Source: an uncultured Flavobacterium sp.
GTDB lineage: Bacteria > Bacteroidota > Bacteroidia > Flavobacteriales > Flavobacteriaceae
Length of the DNA stretch: 39,308 nucleotides
Assembly: GCF_946481155.1 (NCBI RefSeq)
Contig: NZ_CAMLMK010000014.1
Location: forward strand, 1-39,308
Direction: 5' to 3'
The translations under genes and the position numbers were made by a program. The notes beneath the pieces are model-generated. The model was not told the DNA's origin. It saw nothing but the letters and a program-made list of their open reading frames with translations, and searched no databases. Below are positions 1 to 7,030 of this stretch, one piece after another (position 1 is the first letter of the stretch; each line of letters starts with the position of its first letter).

Positions 1-177
1 ATCAGCCAAATTGGAAATAAACATAGTTGCATTTAATTTTAAATTCGGTTCATTTGCAGTACTTGAATTTTTGAACGTCTTTAATACACCGGTAAGAGCG
101 CAGAACAATGAAAAAATCATATATATTCCAATTAGTATCGCAATTGTAATCAATGATGATTTGAAAAATTTTTTCAT
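1..177 (-). CDS. Small membrane-anchored protein, N-terminal part only (cut by window edge)
   Basis: An open minus-strand frame starts at an ATG at 177 and runs 59 codons without a stop to the window edge. It begins MKKFFKSSLITIAILIGIYM, a positively charged start followed by a hydrophobic stretch to about residue 32, so it is a signal anchor or signal peptide with the rest outside the cytoplasm. The family is not recognisable from this piece. The start codon lies 37 bases beyond the end of the boundary element at 214-340, the same geometry as the next gene in the array. I infer that it is the third gene of a cassette-like series. No promoter of its own is obvious. Confidence 0.6.
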   Translation of the reverse strand, partial: MKKFFKSSLITIAILIGIYMIFSLFCALTGVLKTFKNSSTANEPNLKLNATMFISNLAD

Positions 178-213
178 TTTTAATTGTAGATTATGTTTTT
201 GGCTATATCGCCC

Positions 214-340
214 AATGTTCCGTCGGCTTTAAGCAGGAGGGAACTTTTAGTACTCAATTTTCGGTTAACACCAAAGTCAAATATAAAAAAGAAGATTCAG
301 TTAAGCTTTAAACTCTTGCTTAAAACCGCTGTTAGTAGCC
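214..340 (-). repeat. Cassette boundary element 1 (hairpin-ended intergenic repeat)
   Basis: A 127-bp element between two minus-strand genes. Read on the plus strand it opens AATGTTCCGTCGGC and closes ACCGCTGTTAGTAGCC. Both ends closely match those of element 2 at 755-885. Its inner arms, 224-236 and 316-328, are inverted repeats (11 of 13 positions pair). The arm sequence differs from that of element 2, yet pairing is kept. The centre also resembles element 2 (an AGTAC-containing stretch). The upstream gene stops 10 bases before it and the downstream gene starts 37 bases after it. Confidence 0.65.
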
Positions 341-350
341 GTTTTTAGTT

Positions 351-725
351 TTAATCAAATTGCCACCATTTCTTTTTTTTCTTTATATCAAATACCTTTT
401 GAATAGCGTTGTAAAAAGAGTAAATAGAATCTTCTAACCCGTTTTTAAATTGCTTTTCGACTTTTGTTAAAGGAAATATCTTATTTTCATCATCAAAAGC
501 TATTGCCATTTCGTCATCATGGTTTACCCATTGACCACCAAAATTTTTTATAATACATTCTCCAAGAAATGCCGAACAAGAATTTATTAAACCTTTTAAT
601 TCTTCTTCCGTCATTTCTATTTTAACTCGCTCGATAAAACCTTCTAAATATTTTACACTTTCAGCATTGTATTTTAGGCTTAGTTGTGTTTTTACGGTTT
701 CCGCTAAGTTTTTAATATCGTCCAA
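351..725 (-). CDS. Small soluble protein of unknown function (cassette gene)
   Basis: A 124-residue protein with no signal peptide or membrane segment. It has a lysine-rich tail (KKKKKWW near the C-terminus) and a central FLGECIIKNFGGQW stretch at about residues 53-66, followed by an acidic loop. I have the impression of a small Bacteroidetes family with a G-FLGE-I--G--W pattern but cannot name it. The best start is TTG at 725: no in-frame ATG lies between the upstream boundary element and this codon. Its stop is exactly 10 bases from element 1, and its start 30 bases from element 2, which supports one gene per cassette. Confidence 0.6.
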   Translation of the reverse strand: MDDIKNLAETVKTQLSLKYNAESVKYLEGFIERVKIEMTEEELKGLINSCSAFLGECIIKNFGGQWVNHDDEMAIAFDDENKIFPLTKVEKQFKNGLEDSIYSFYNAIQKVFDIKKKKKWWQFD

Positions 726-754
726 ATTACGTTTTGTTTTTTTATAATTACTGT

Positions 755-885
755 AATGTCCCGCCGGCTTGGCGATGTTGCGGCTAATTTAGCGAAAAGT
801 TTCTGAGTACGATGAAGGTTGTTTTTTTCAAAAACTTCCAAATACACACCAAAACCAGCAATATCGCCAAACCGTTGTTATAGGC
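755..885 (-). repeat. Cassette boundary element 2 (hairpin-ended intergenic repeat)
   Basis: A 131-bp element, same orientation as element 1. Plus-strand ends are AATGTCCCGCCGGC and ACCGTTGTTATAGGC. Arms at 765-781 and 858-874 are inverted repeats, with 15 of 17 positions complementary, so one strand can fold into a long hairpin with a loop of about 75 bases. Read on the minus strand it starts GCCTATAACAACGG, loosely reminiscent of an integron attC core but not a match to the RYYYAAC consensus. Confidence 0.7.
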
Positions 886-895
886 AGTCTTTTAA

Positions 896-1573
896 TTAAT
901 AGTCAATGAACTCTCCATTAAATATAACCTCAAACTTAAAAATGATTTTTAAGATAATATATGTTATTACTAGAGTGCTTATAACTACTATATGCATTTT
1001 AAGTTTATAGTTTTTATTGTTATATGTGTAAGTAGGATATGTTTTTCGAGTTAATGCAAAAACACTAATTAAAATCTGTGGAACGAATAATAATCCTAAT
1101 GAAAGTATTGTATTTTTTCTGTTTGTTTCTGCCTTATTATAATCAAGATAATCTTTGCCATTTTTTGAAAAAGAATGTATTGAATTTTCAAACCTAGAAA
1201 TTGAAATAGTATCCTTTGAGGCTATTTCTGAATCGAAATCTCTTTTTTTTAGATAATTGTAATCTACACCATCTATTTCGTATTTATTATTATCATTCAA
1301 AAAAGTCACTTCAACAAGATAAGAAGTGTTTTTACCATGCCTATCAACTTTGAAAAAGTAATGGTCTAAAATTTTATCTTCTCGTATGAATTCAGATTCT
1401 TTTATTTTTGTTTTATATCCGGGCCATATTAGAAAAGCAAATGTTATTAAAACTGATATAAAAAGACCTGTGCCGAATTGTTTTTTAATTCGAATCCATT
1501 CTGTATCGGTTAGATTATTTGTCATATTGGTTAATTCTGTGTCAAGATTGCCTATCACTTCAAATATATTCAA
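896..1573 (-). CDS. Hypothetical membrane protein with about three TM segments (cassette gene)
   Basis: A 225-residue protein. A hydrophobic segment lies at about residues 34-52 (GLFISVLITFAFLIWPG), then a hydrophilic domain of about 100 residues rich in Lys, Asp and Tyr, then two more hydrophobic segments at about 156-174 and 193-213. The soluble loop resembles DUF3592-type membrane proteins only in general layout; no family is claimed. It is very AT-rich like the other genes of this left block. The stop codon is 10 bases before boundary element 2. Upstream (to the right) there is no further boundary element but the tRNA-derived repeats, so this would be the first gene of the array. Confidence 0.6.
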   Translation of the reverse strand: MNIFEVIGNLDTELTNMTNNLTDTEWIRIKKQFGTGLFISVLITFAFLIWPGYKTKIKESEFIREDKILDHYFFKVDRHGKNTSYLVEVTFLNDNNKYEIDGVDYNYLKKRDFDSEIASKDTISISRFENSIHSFSKNGKDYLDYNKAETNRKNTILSLGLLFVPQILISVFALTRKTYPTYTYNNKNYKLKMHIVVISTLVITYIILKIIFKFEVIFNGEFIDY

Positions 1574-1639
1574 TTTCTTAAATTACTTCCTAAATTTGAA
1601 GCTTACTTTTAAGATCAATTGACTTCAATTGTGGATTAT

Positions 1640-1669
1640 GGGATTTCTCCCTCTGGTCGAAATGACAAA
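1640..1669. repeat. Possible dispersed intergenic repeat
   Basis: The stretch around GTCATTTCGACCAGAGGGAG (minus strand) resembles a short motif that I remember as widely scattered in Bacteroidetes intergenic DNA. Only one copy is present in this window, so its repeat status rests on memory rather than on the sequence. Confidence 0.25.
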
Positions 1670-1703
1670 CGCTTGGCAACAAGAGAGAATTCAGATTGAC
1701 CGA

Positions 1704-1760
1704 GCAGATTCGAACCGCAAATCTTTACCTAATTTTTTCCAAAAATTAAACATAAAAAAA
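1704..1760 (-). repeat. T-arm-containing direct repeat A
   Basis: A 57-bp sequence nearly identical to 1797-1853. On the minus strand it ends in GCGGTTCGAATCTGC, a tRNA T-arm that differs by one base from that of the adjacent tRNA-Cys, preceded by an AT-rich inverted repeat (TAATTTTTGG / CCAAAAATTA type). It carries no complete tRNA. It may be a remnant of tRNA-targeted integration or of decayed tRNA copies. Confidence 0.6.
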
Positions 1761-1796
1761 AGCCCTCTTTTACAAGAAAGCTAACTGAGGAATCAC

Positions 1797-1853
1797 GCAG
1801 ATTCGAACCGCAAAATCTTTACCTAATTTTTCCCAAAAATTAGAAATAAAAAA
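1797..1853 (-). repeat. T-arm-containing direct repeat B
   Basis: Second copy of the 57-bp repeat, immediately downstream of the tRNA-Cys terminator. Its inner inverted repeat is CTAATTTTT-CCC-AAAAATTAG. The spacing from copy A start to copy B start is 93 bp. The sequence between the copies includes GCCCTC next to an A-run, possibly a decayed terminator, which suggests duplication of a tRNA 3' end plus terminator unit. Confidence 0.6.
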
Positions 1854-1874
1854 ACCTCCAAGTTTCCTTGGAGG
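1848..1874 (-). terminator. Intrinsic terminator of tRNA-Cys
   Basis: An 8-bp perfect stem (CCTCCAAG / CTTGGAGG) with a 4-base loop. On the minus strand it is followed by seven T residues (1854-1848), six bases past the 3' end of the tRNA. Confidence 0.85.
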
Positions 1875-1880
1875 TTTTAG

Positions 1881-1951
1881 AGGCATCGAGCGGATTCGAA
1901 CCGCTGTAGACGGTTTTGCAGACCGCTGCCTAGCCACTCGGCCACGATGCC
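1881..1951 (-). tRNA. tRNA-Cys (GCA anticodon)
   Basis: A 71-nt cloverleaf on the minus strand. The acceptor stem GGCATCG pairs with CGATGCC and the discriminator is U. The anticodon stem GCGGT/ACCGT (one G-U pair) closes the loop CTGCAAA, so the anticodon is GCA. The T-arm is GCGGTTCGAATCCGC. CCA is not encoded. It has its own terminator. It sits exactly at the junction between the accessory left block and the housekeeping genes, as expected of a tRNA used as an integration site. Confidence 0.95.
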
Positions 1952-2043
1952 CAATGAATGGACGGCAAATATATAATAATTTTTTATAGTTCCAAAGCCA
2001 CAGGGGAACAGACTTGCAAAGTTTTTTGTGCAGAACGGGAAAA

Positions 2044-2403
2044 TCAGCTGCGGTATTCTTCCAATTGGATGGTAACTGCTTCAACATCACCGCCAATAGG
2101 CGGATTGAGCTTCGAAACACCAACGATAATCCGGGAAACAGCAGGGATTTCTTTAAAGATACGCGCGATGATGCGTTGCGCGACATGTTCCAATAGCTTT
2201 GAACGTATGGCCATTTCTTCCACCACAATCTTATTGAGCAGTACATAATCCACGGTGTCGGCCAATTCATCTGAAAAAGAGGATTTGCGCAAATCGGTCT
2301 TGATTTCCAGATCCACGGAGTAATCCGAACCAATCCTGCTTTCTTCCATCAAACACCCGTGAAAGGAAAACGTGCGGATGTTTTTTAACTTAATAATTCC
2401 CAT
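2044..2403 (-). CDS. folB: Dihydroneopterin aldolase
   Basis: A 119-residue protein of the FolB family, which in folate synthesis cleaves 7,8-dihydroneopterin to 6-hydroxymethyl-dihydropterin and glycolaldehyde in the cytoplasm. Family marks visible: FHGCLMEE near residue 14 (the conserved HG and Glu that bind the pterin), VDY at 51-53, KLLEHVAQ near 70 (the conserved LIE/LLE pterin contact), and a C-terminal K-NPP. The length is normal for the family. It is divergent from glnS with an 84-bp shared upstream region. The tRNA-Cys gene lies 92 bp downstream on the same strand, so the two could be cotranscribed only in the order folB then tRNA. Confidence 0.9.
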   Translation of the reverse strand: MGIIKLKNIRTFSFHGCLMEESRIGSDYSVDLEIKTDLRKSSFSDELADTVDYVLLNKIVVEEMAIRSKLLEHVAQRIIARIFKEIPAVSRIIVGVSKLNPPIGGDVEAVTIQLEEYRS

Positions 2404-2460
2404 AATTCTTTTTCGGCGCCAATTAAAAACGTTGAGATTTTCAAATTGACGAATTAAACT

Positions 2461-2468
2461 TATCTTTG
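2461..2468 (+). promoter_or_regulatory. -7 promoter box of glnS
   Basis: TATCTTTG matches the Bacteroidetes -7 consensus TAnnTTTG exactly and lies 19 bases before the glnS ATG. No convincing -33 TTTG is seen at the usual distance. Confidence 0.55.
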
Positions 2469-2487
2469 CTAAAATTACATAAAATCT

Positions 2488-4173
2488 ATGTCAACGAAAG
2501 AAAAATCATTGAATTTTATAGAGCAGATCATTGAAGAGGATTTGAAAAATGGCCTGTCACAAGATAAATTGCGTTTCCGTTTCCCGCCGGAACCAAATGG
2601 CTATCTGCATGTTGGGCATGCGAGTGCGATTTGCCTGAACTTCGGATTGGGAATCGATTATAAAGCGCCGGTAAACCTTCGTTTCGACGATACCAACCCG
2701 TCAAAAGAAGAGCAGGAATTTGTAGATGCCATAAAAAGAGACGTGGAATGGCTGGGTTACAAATGGGCGGAAGAGCGTTATGCTTCCGATTATTTCCAGC
2801 AATTATTTGATTGGGCGGTTGAGCTTATCAAAAAAGATAAAGCCTATGTTGACAGTCAGTCCTCTGAAGATATGGCCATCCAAAAAGGAACGCCTACGCA
2901 AAGTGGTACCGACAGTCCATACAGAAACAGATCTGTTGAAGAGAATCTGGACTTATTCCTTAGAATGAAAAACGGTGAATTCCCGAAAGGAACACATGTT
3001 TTGAGAGCTAAAATCAGCATGTCTGCCAAAAATATGCTGATGCGTGATCCTATTATTTACCGCATCATGCATGAGCATCATCACCGCACAGGAAACGATT
3101 GGTGCATTTATCCGATGTATGACTGGGCGCATGGTGAAAGCGATTATTTGGAACAAATCTCGCATTCATTCTGTACACTTGAGTTTTTACCGCACCGTGA
3201 ATTGTATGATTGGTTCCTGGATAATATTTATGACGAATCAAAAGTACGCCCGAAACAACGCGAATTTGCAAGAAGAAATTTGTCGCACACCGTTGTTTCA
3301 AAGCGTAAATTATTGCAATTGGTACAGGAAAAACATGTAACCGGCTGGGACGATCCGAGAATGAGCACTATTTCCGGAATGCGCCGTCGCGGGTATACGC
3401 CAATGGCTATCCGTAATTTCGCTAACACTATCGGGATTGCAAAACGTGATAATTTAATTGATGTTTCTTTATTGGAATTCTGCGTACGTGAGGATCTGAA
3501 TAAAATTGCTCCGCGTGTCATGGCTGTCCTTGATCCGGTAAAATTGGTTATTACCAACTATCCCGAAGGAAAAACAGAATGGTTAGAAGCCGAAAACAAT
3601 CCGGAGGAAGAAGTGATGACGTACAGACAAGTGCCGTTTTCCAGGGAATTATATATCGAAAGAGACGATTTCCAGGAAGAAGCGAATAAGAAATTCTTCC
3701 GATTAACGTTGGGCACAGAAGTACGTCTAAAAAACGCTTACATTATCAAAGGCGAAAGCGTAGTGAAAGACGCTGATGGAAAGATTACCGAAATTCACGC
3801 TACATACGACGAAGACAGCCGTAGCGGAAGCGGAACCGAAGCCAGCCAGCGCAAGGTAAAAGGAACCATTCACTGGGTTTCAACCGAACATGCGATGGAG
3901 GCGGAAGTGCGCATCTACGACCGATTGTTCTCCCACGAAAATCCGGACGGAAATAAAGAGGTTGATTTCAAGGAATTCATCAATCCGAATTCACTTCAGG
4001 TGATCACAGGGTATTTGGAGCCAAGCCTTCAAACCGCGAAAGACGGCGACCGATTCCAGTTCCAGCGATTAGGATATTTCTGCGTGGACAGGGATTCTAC
4101 AACAGAAAAACTGGTTTTCAATAAGACCGTTGGCCTCCGTGATACCTGGGCGAAACTGGAAGCTAAAGAATAG
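2488..4173 (+). CDS. glnS: Glutaminyl-tRNA synthetase
   Basis: A 561-residue class Ib aminoacyl-tRNA synthetase that charges tRNA-Gln in the cytoplasm. The ATP-binding HIGH-type motif is PPEPNGYLHVGH (residues 33-44), and the second signature, KMSKS-type, is VVSKRKL at 269-275. The catalytic Rossmann core is followed by the beta-barrel anticodon-binding region (about residues 340-550). PEPNGYLHVGHA distinguishes GlnRS from bacterial GluRS; a true GluRS (gltX) is also in this window. Whether the organism still uses the GatCAB route cannot be seen here. The length is close to that of E. coli GlnRS. The gene has its own terminator and appears monocistronic. Confidence 0.97.
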   Translation: MSTKEKSLNFIEQIIEEDLKNGLSQDKLRFRFPPEPNGYLHVGHASAICLNFGLGIDYKAPVNLRFDDTNPSKEEQEFVDAIKRDVEWLGYKWAEERYASDYFQQLFDWAVELIKKDKAYVDSQSSEDMAIQKGTPTQSGTDSPYRNRSVEENLDLFLRMKNGEFPKGTHVLRAKISMSAKNMLMRDPIIYRIMHEHHHRTGNDWCIYPMYDWAHGESDYLEQISHSFCTLEFLPHRELYDWFLDNIYDESKVRPKQREFARRNLSHTVVSKRKLLQLVQEKHVTGWDDPRMSTISGMRRRGYTPMAIRNFANTIGIAKRDNLIDVSLLEFCVREDLNKIAPRVMAVLDPVKLVITNYPEGKTEWLEAENNPEEEVMTYRQVPFSRELYIERDDFQEEANKKFFRLTLGTEVRLKNAYIIKGESVVKDADGKITEIHATYDEDSRSGSGTEASQRKVKGTIHWVSTEHAMEAEVRIYDRLFSHENPDGNKEVDFKEFINPNSLQVITGYLEPSLQTAKDGDRFQFQRLGYFCVDRDSTTEKLVFNKTVGLRDTWAKLEAKE

Positions 4174-4193
4174 TAAATTATACCTTAAATACA

Positions 4194-4219
4194 AAATCCG
4201 CATCACAGCGGATTTTTTT
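4194..4219 (+). terminator. Terminator of glnS
   Basis: Stem AAATCCGC / GCGGATTT with a 6-base loop, followed by a run of T residues, 21 bases after the glnS stop. Confidence 0.85.
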
Positions 4220-4306
4220 GTTTATTCATCGTTTTAACTCCTCATTAACAGCAAGTTAGCCACATAATTCGTAAGTTTATAATTATTAACTCAAAATCTC
4301 AAAATT

Positions 4307-4630
4307 ATGTCAGGTAACACAGGAAAAACACTGCTAGGGATCCTAGCAGGTACAGCAATTGGGGCAGGGTTAGGAGTACTGTTCGCTCCCGATAAGGGAT
4401 CTGTAACAAGAAAGAAAATACAAGACGGTTATGAACATGAAAAAGAAAACCTTAAAGGTAAATTCAATCAGTTAACCGGGAATCTTAAAAACAAACTTTC
4501 AAACGTAAAAGAAGATTTAGGAAGCGGATATCAATCTCTTTCACCAACGGCCAGAAAAGAAGATGAAATCGGGTCTATGGAAAGCCGACTGTCCGATTTG
4601 AAAAATCAGGGACCAACTGGTAAAAGATAA
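4307..4630 (+). CDS. YtxH-domain protein
   Basis: A 107-residue protein. The N-terminal glycine-rich hydrophobic segment LLGILAGTAIGAGLGVLFAP (residues 9-28) ends in the APDKGSVTRKKI motif typical of YtxH proteins. The remainder is a charged helical tail. Relatives in Bacillus are general-stress proteins of the envelope; the function here is not known. It is the first gene of a tight three-gene operon (3-bp and 9-bp gaps). A TAAGTTTA box at 4272-4279 is one base off the -7 consensus and could drive the operon. Confidence 0.8.
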   Translation: MSGNTGKTLLGILAGTAIGAGLGVLFAPDKGSVTRKKIQDGYEHEKENLKGKFNQLTGNLKNKLSNVKEDLGSGYQSLSPTARKEDEIGSMESRLSDLKNQGPTGKR

Positions 4631-4633
4631 TGT

Positions 4634-4984
4634 ATGCCACTCCAACATCTAAAGGAAGACGCTGAAGAAATTCAAGATAAGCTACAGCATGTAGTAGACA
4701 GTACTATTGCTTACTACAAACTCTGGCTATTCAAAATTGCTACGAAATCAACATCCACGTTATTCAAGATACTGTTGTTATCAGTATGCTTTATGATGGT
4801 GCTTTTTTTCTGCTCGTTTGCTTTGGCTGTATATTTAGGACAACTATTGGAAGACAATACCTTAGGCTTTTTAGCGGTCGGAGGAATTTATCTTGTGCTG
4901 ATGCTTATCATTGCCATGATAAAAGATAAAATTGTGGAGGGCCCTATACTCAAAAATTTTTCAAAAGTCTTTTTTAACGATTAA
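4634..4984 (+). CDS. Phage-holin-superfamily-like membrane protein
   Basis: A 116-residue protein with an amphipathic N-terminal helix (about residues 1-35) and two adjoining transmembrane helices (about 48-70 and 77-97) joined by a short polar turn, then a short charged tail. This layout is that of the 'phage holin family' / DUF1469-like proteins that commonly accompany YtxH genes in Bacteroidetes. No phage genes are nearby, so a lysis role is unlikely. An envelope or stress role is inferred from the operon with YtxH. Confidence 0.7.
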   Translation: MPLQHLKEDAEEIQDKLQHVVDSTIAYYKLWLFKIATKSTSTLFKILLLSVCFMMVLFFCSFALAVYLGQLLEDNTLGFLAVGGIYLVLMLIIAMIKDKIVEGPILKNFSKVFFND

Positions 4985-4993
4985 TCCCGGCAT

Positions 4994-5230
4994 ATGGAAA
5001 CTACAGTTTATACCTCTTATGAGGACATTGACAGAGATTTAGCAATACTAAAACTCCAGAAAGAAATTGACCTGAAAAAACTGTCTCTTTCGGTCGAGAA
5101 AACTGTCGACAGATTTACTCCTAACAATATGATAATGAATGTTGTAGAAAATGTCGGAAGCTCAATTACCAAATTTGGATTACTTCAGAAATTCGTACTT
5201 CCTTTTATAATGCGAAAGTTCGTAAAATGA
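4994..5230 (+). CDS. Small conserved protein, third gene of ytxH operon
   Basis: A 78-residue, mostly helical protein beginning METTVYTSYEDIDRDLAILK. It has an amphipathic N-terminal half and a weakly hydrophobic C-terminal half (GLLQKFVLPFIMRKFVK) that could lie on the membrane. I recognise the ytxH-holin-this order as common in flavobacteria, but no function is known to me. It ends 1 bp before a strong terminator. Confidence 0.7.
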   Translation: METTVYTSYEDIDRDLAILKLQKEIDLKKLSLSVEKTVDRFTPNNMIMNVVENVGSSITKFGLLQKFVLPFIMRKFVK

Positions 5231-5257
5231 AAAAGAGGTCAGTTGACCTCTTTTTTT
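5231..5257 (+). terminator. Terminator of the ytxH operon
   Basis: Stem AGAGGTCA / TGACCTCT with a 2-base loop and a following run of seven or more T. The matching A-run to the left lets it also serve the facing SPFH gene. Confidence 0.85.
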
Positions 5258-5272
5258 ATGCTTTACAATTTC

Positions 5273-6241
5273 TTATTCCGGATCGGACGGATTGTAATCC
5301 AATGACGTGTGATCGTCTTTTTTCTTAATGCGCTGCGGCATCTTTTTCATCGTTTCCCCAATTTGGTTGCTCGCCGAGAAAGAAGCTACCATGTTGTTCA
5401 GCATGTCGCTTCCGGCCTGTGGTGAATTTGGCAATAAAATCAGGTTTGAATTGGTATCAGCGCCTATGGCTTGTAGTGTGTCATAATGTTGCGTCACCAC
5501 AATTAAAGCCGAAGCTTCCTGTGAGTTGATACCCACATTATTCAACACTTCCACACTTTCTACCAATCCGCGCGCAATTTCTCTTCGCTGATCGGCGATA
5601 CCCTGACCTTGCAAACGCTTGCTTTCTGCTTCTGCTTTAGCTTTGGCTACGATTCTGATACGCTGTGCTTCCGCTTCATATTCCGCTGCGGTTTTTTCAC
5701 GATCGGCCGCGTTGATTCGGTTCATCGCGTTTTTCACCTGGATGTCCGGATCGATATCGGTTACCAAAGTATTGATGATTTCATATCCATAGGTTGTCAT
5801 CGCTTCATTCAACTCTCGTTTCACTGCTATAGCGATGTCATCTTTGCGCTCAAAAACATCATCTAAGATCAGTTTCGGTACTTCGGCACGCACTACGTCA
5901 AATACATACGAAGTAATCTGATCGTGCGGGTATTCCAGTTTGTAAAAAGCATCGTATACTTTCTCCTGAAGCACCTTAAACTGCACGGAAACTTTCATTT
6001 TCACGAACACGTTGTCCTTGGTTTTGGTTTCGATAATAACGTCCAATTGCTGAATTCTTAAATTCACCCTTCCGGCAATTCGGTCGAATACCGGGATTTT
6101 AATCTGTAAACCCGATTGTCGGATACTGTTGAATCTTCCGAAACGCTCCACAATCACAGCCGATTGCTGTTTAACGGTGAAGAACGACGCCAGAAAAAGA
6201 AAAAATCCTACAACAAGGATAACAAGTAATGGAATGTTCAT
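5273..6241 (-). CDS. SPFH/band-7 (stomatin-like) membrane protein
   Basis: A 322-residue protein. An N-terminal transmembrane helix (residues 4-22) is followed by the SPFH/band-7 domain (about 24-200, starting VKQQSAVIVERFGRF), then an Ala/Glu-rich coiled coil (AADREKTAAEYEAEAQ and onwards to about 225) and a C-terminal oligomerisation region with EASALIVVTQHYDTLQAIG. This is the stomatin/HIR layout: proteins that form large membrane-bound ring or cage assemblies and scaffold membrane microdomains, often with an NfeD partner. No nfeD is adjacent. It is monocistronic, convergent with the ytxH operon and divergent from the small barrel gene. Confidence 0.9.
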   Translation of the reverse strand: MNIPLLVILVVGFFLFLASFFTVKQQSAVIVERFGRFNSIRQSGLQIKIPVFDRIAGRVNLRIQQLDVIIETKTKDNVFVKMKVSVQFKVLQEKVYDAFYKLEYPHDQITSYVFDVVRAEVPKLILDDVFERKDDIAIAVKRELNEAMTTYGYEIINTLVTDIDPDIQVKNAMNRINAADREKTAAEYEAEAQRIRIVAKAKAEAESKRLQGQGIADQRREIARGLVESVEVLNNVGINSQEASALIVVTQHYDTLQAIGADTNSNLILLPNSPQAGSDMLNNMVASFSASNQIGETMKKMPQRIKKKDDHTSLDYNPSDPE

Positions 6242-6301
6242 AATGATTGAAGTTTGGTTACGTAAGATTATACGTTACAAAGAATTAAAAGTTACAGGGT
6301 T

Positions 6302-6334
6302 TTTGATAAATATGTTATCATATGTTTACATTTG
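6302..6334 (+). promoter_or_regulatory. Promoter of the PorT-like barrel gene
   Basis: TTTG at 6302-6305 and TACATTTG at 6327-6334 fit the Bacteroidetes -33 and -7 boxes with a 21-bp spacer. They lie 20 bases before the ATG at 6354, which supports that start over the longer open frame. Confidence 0.65.
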
Positions 6335-6353
6335 CCGAAATTTATGCACTTTC

Positions 6354-6995
6354 ATGAAAAAAATAGTTCTTCTTTCAGCCCTTTTTTTTACCTTAATTTC
6401 TAATGCCCAGCATGGCTACCGCGACGGAAACCGTATCGGAATCTATGGGGGTGTTACCTATACTTCTTTGTTAACTTCCGATTTTGACACCAAACCGGAA
6501 ATGGGATGGGCAGCCGGAATGCAGGTGCGGGGCAACTACTATAATAACTTCAGTATGATTTTCGGAATGCAGTTCATGGAAAGTAATTTTTCGGTACACA
6601 CACTTTCTGAGGATGTAAAGTACAAACTTATGGGTGCCCAAATTCGTTTGCTGTTAAGCTATAATGTTGTAAAAGATCATGTTTCTTTGGATTTCGGGCC
6701 GGTGATTCAGTTCAACGATAAGTTGAAAATTGACGATAAATATGAAAACAATTTCGTGAGCGGAACCGCTTTAACCGCGAAAGACATCACCGATGTTACC
6801 CGCATCAACGGAAATCTTTATGCAGGACTTTCGGCCGGAAACAGAAGGGTACGCGTAATCCTGAATTATCAGTTTGGAGCGAACAACTTCCTGAACAAAC
6901 TCAACAAAAAAGATGAATTGCAGGCGGCCAACAACAACAGCAGCTTTAACGGGCATCTGGGAATTTTAAGCGGACAAGTGCTGTTTAACTTATAA
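6354..6995 (+). CDS. Outer-membrane beta-barrel protein (PorT-like)
   Basis: 213 residues from ATG 6354, which begins MKKIVLLSALFFTLISNAQ, a clear Sec signal peptide with cleavage after NAQ. The frame is open 225 bases further upstream, but that extension crosses the promoter and lacks a signal sequence, so it is rejected. The mature part alternates hydrophobic and polar residues in strands (IGIYGGVTYTSLL, MGWAAGMQVRGNYY, LYAGLSAGNRRVRVILNYQFG) and ends LSGQVLFNL with a final aromatic-hydrophobic strand, as in eight-stranded barrels of the PorT / outer-membrane-beta-barrel group. Specific function unknown. Bordered by a bidirectional terminator. Confidence 0.8.
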   Translation: MKKIVLLSALFFTLISNAQHGYRDGNRIGIYGGVTYTSLLTSDFDTKPEMGWAAGMQVRGNYYNNFSMIFGMQFMESNFSVHTLSEDVKYKLMGAQIRLLLSYNVVKDHVSLDFGPVIQFNDKLKIDDKYENNFVSGTALTAKDITDVTRINGNLYAGLSAGNRRVRVILNYQFGANNFLNKLNKKDELQAANNNSSFNGHLGILSGQVLFNL

Positions 6996-7027
6996 CAAAA
7001 AAGCCCTGAAATTCAGGGCTTTTTTTA
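6996..7027. terminator. Bidirectional terminator between barrel gene and gltX
   Basis: Stem AGCCCTGA / TCAGGGCT with A-run on the left and T-run on the right, between two convergent genes. Confidence 0.85.
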
Positions 7028-7030
7028 TTT

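Noticed and set aside
1770..2333. 187-codon minus-strand open frame
   Set aside because: It runs through the tRNA-Cys gene and across folB in another frame; composition is unlike a real protein (Arg/Trp/Ser-rich).
6129..6353. N-terminal extension of the barrel protein
   Set aside because: It overlaps the SPFH gene on the other strand and the promoter, and would hide a perfect signal peptide.
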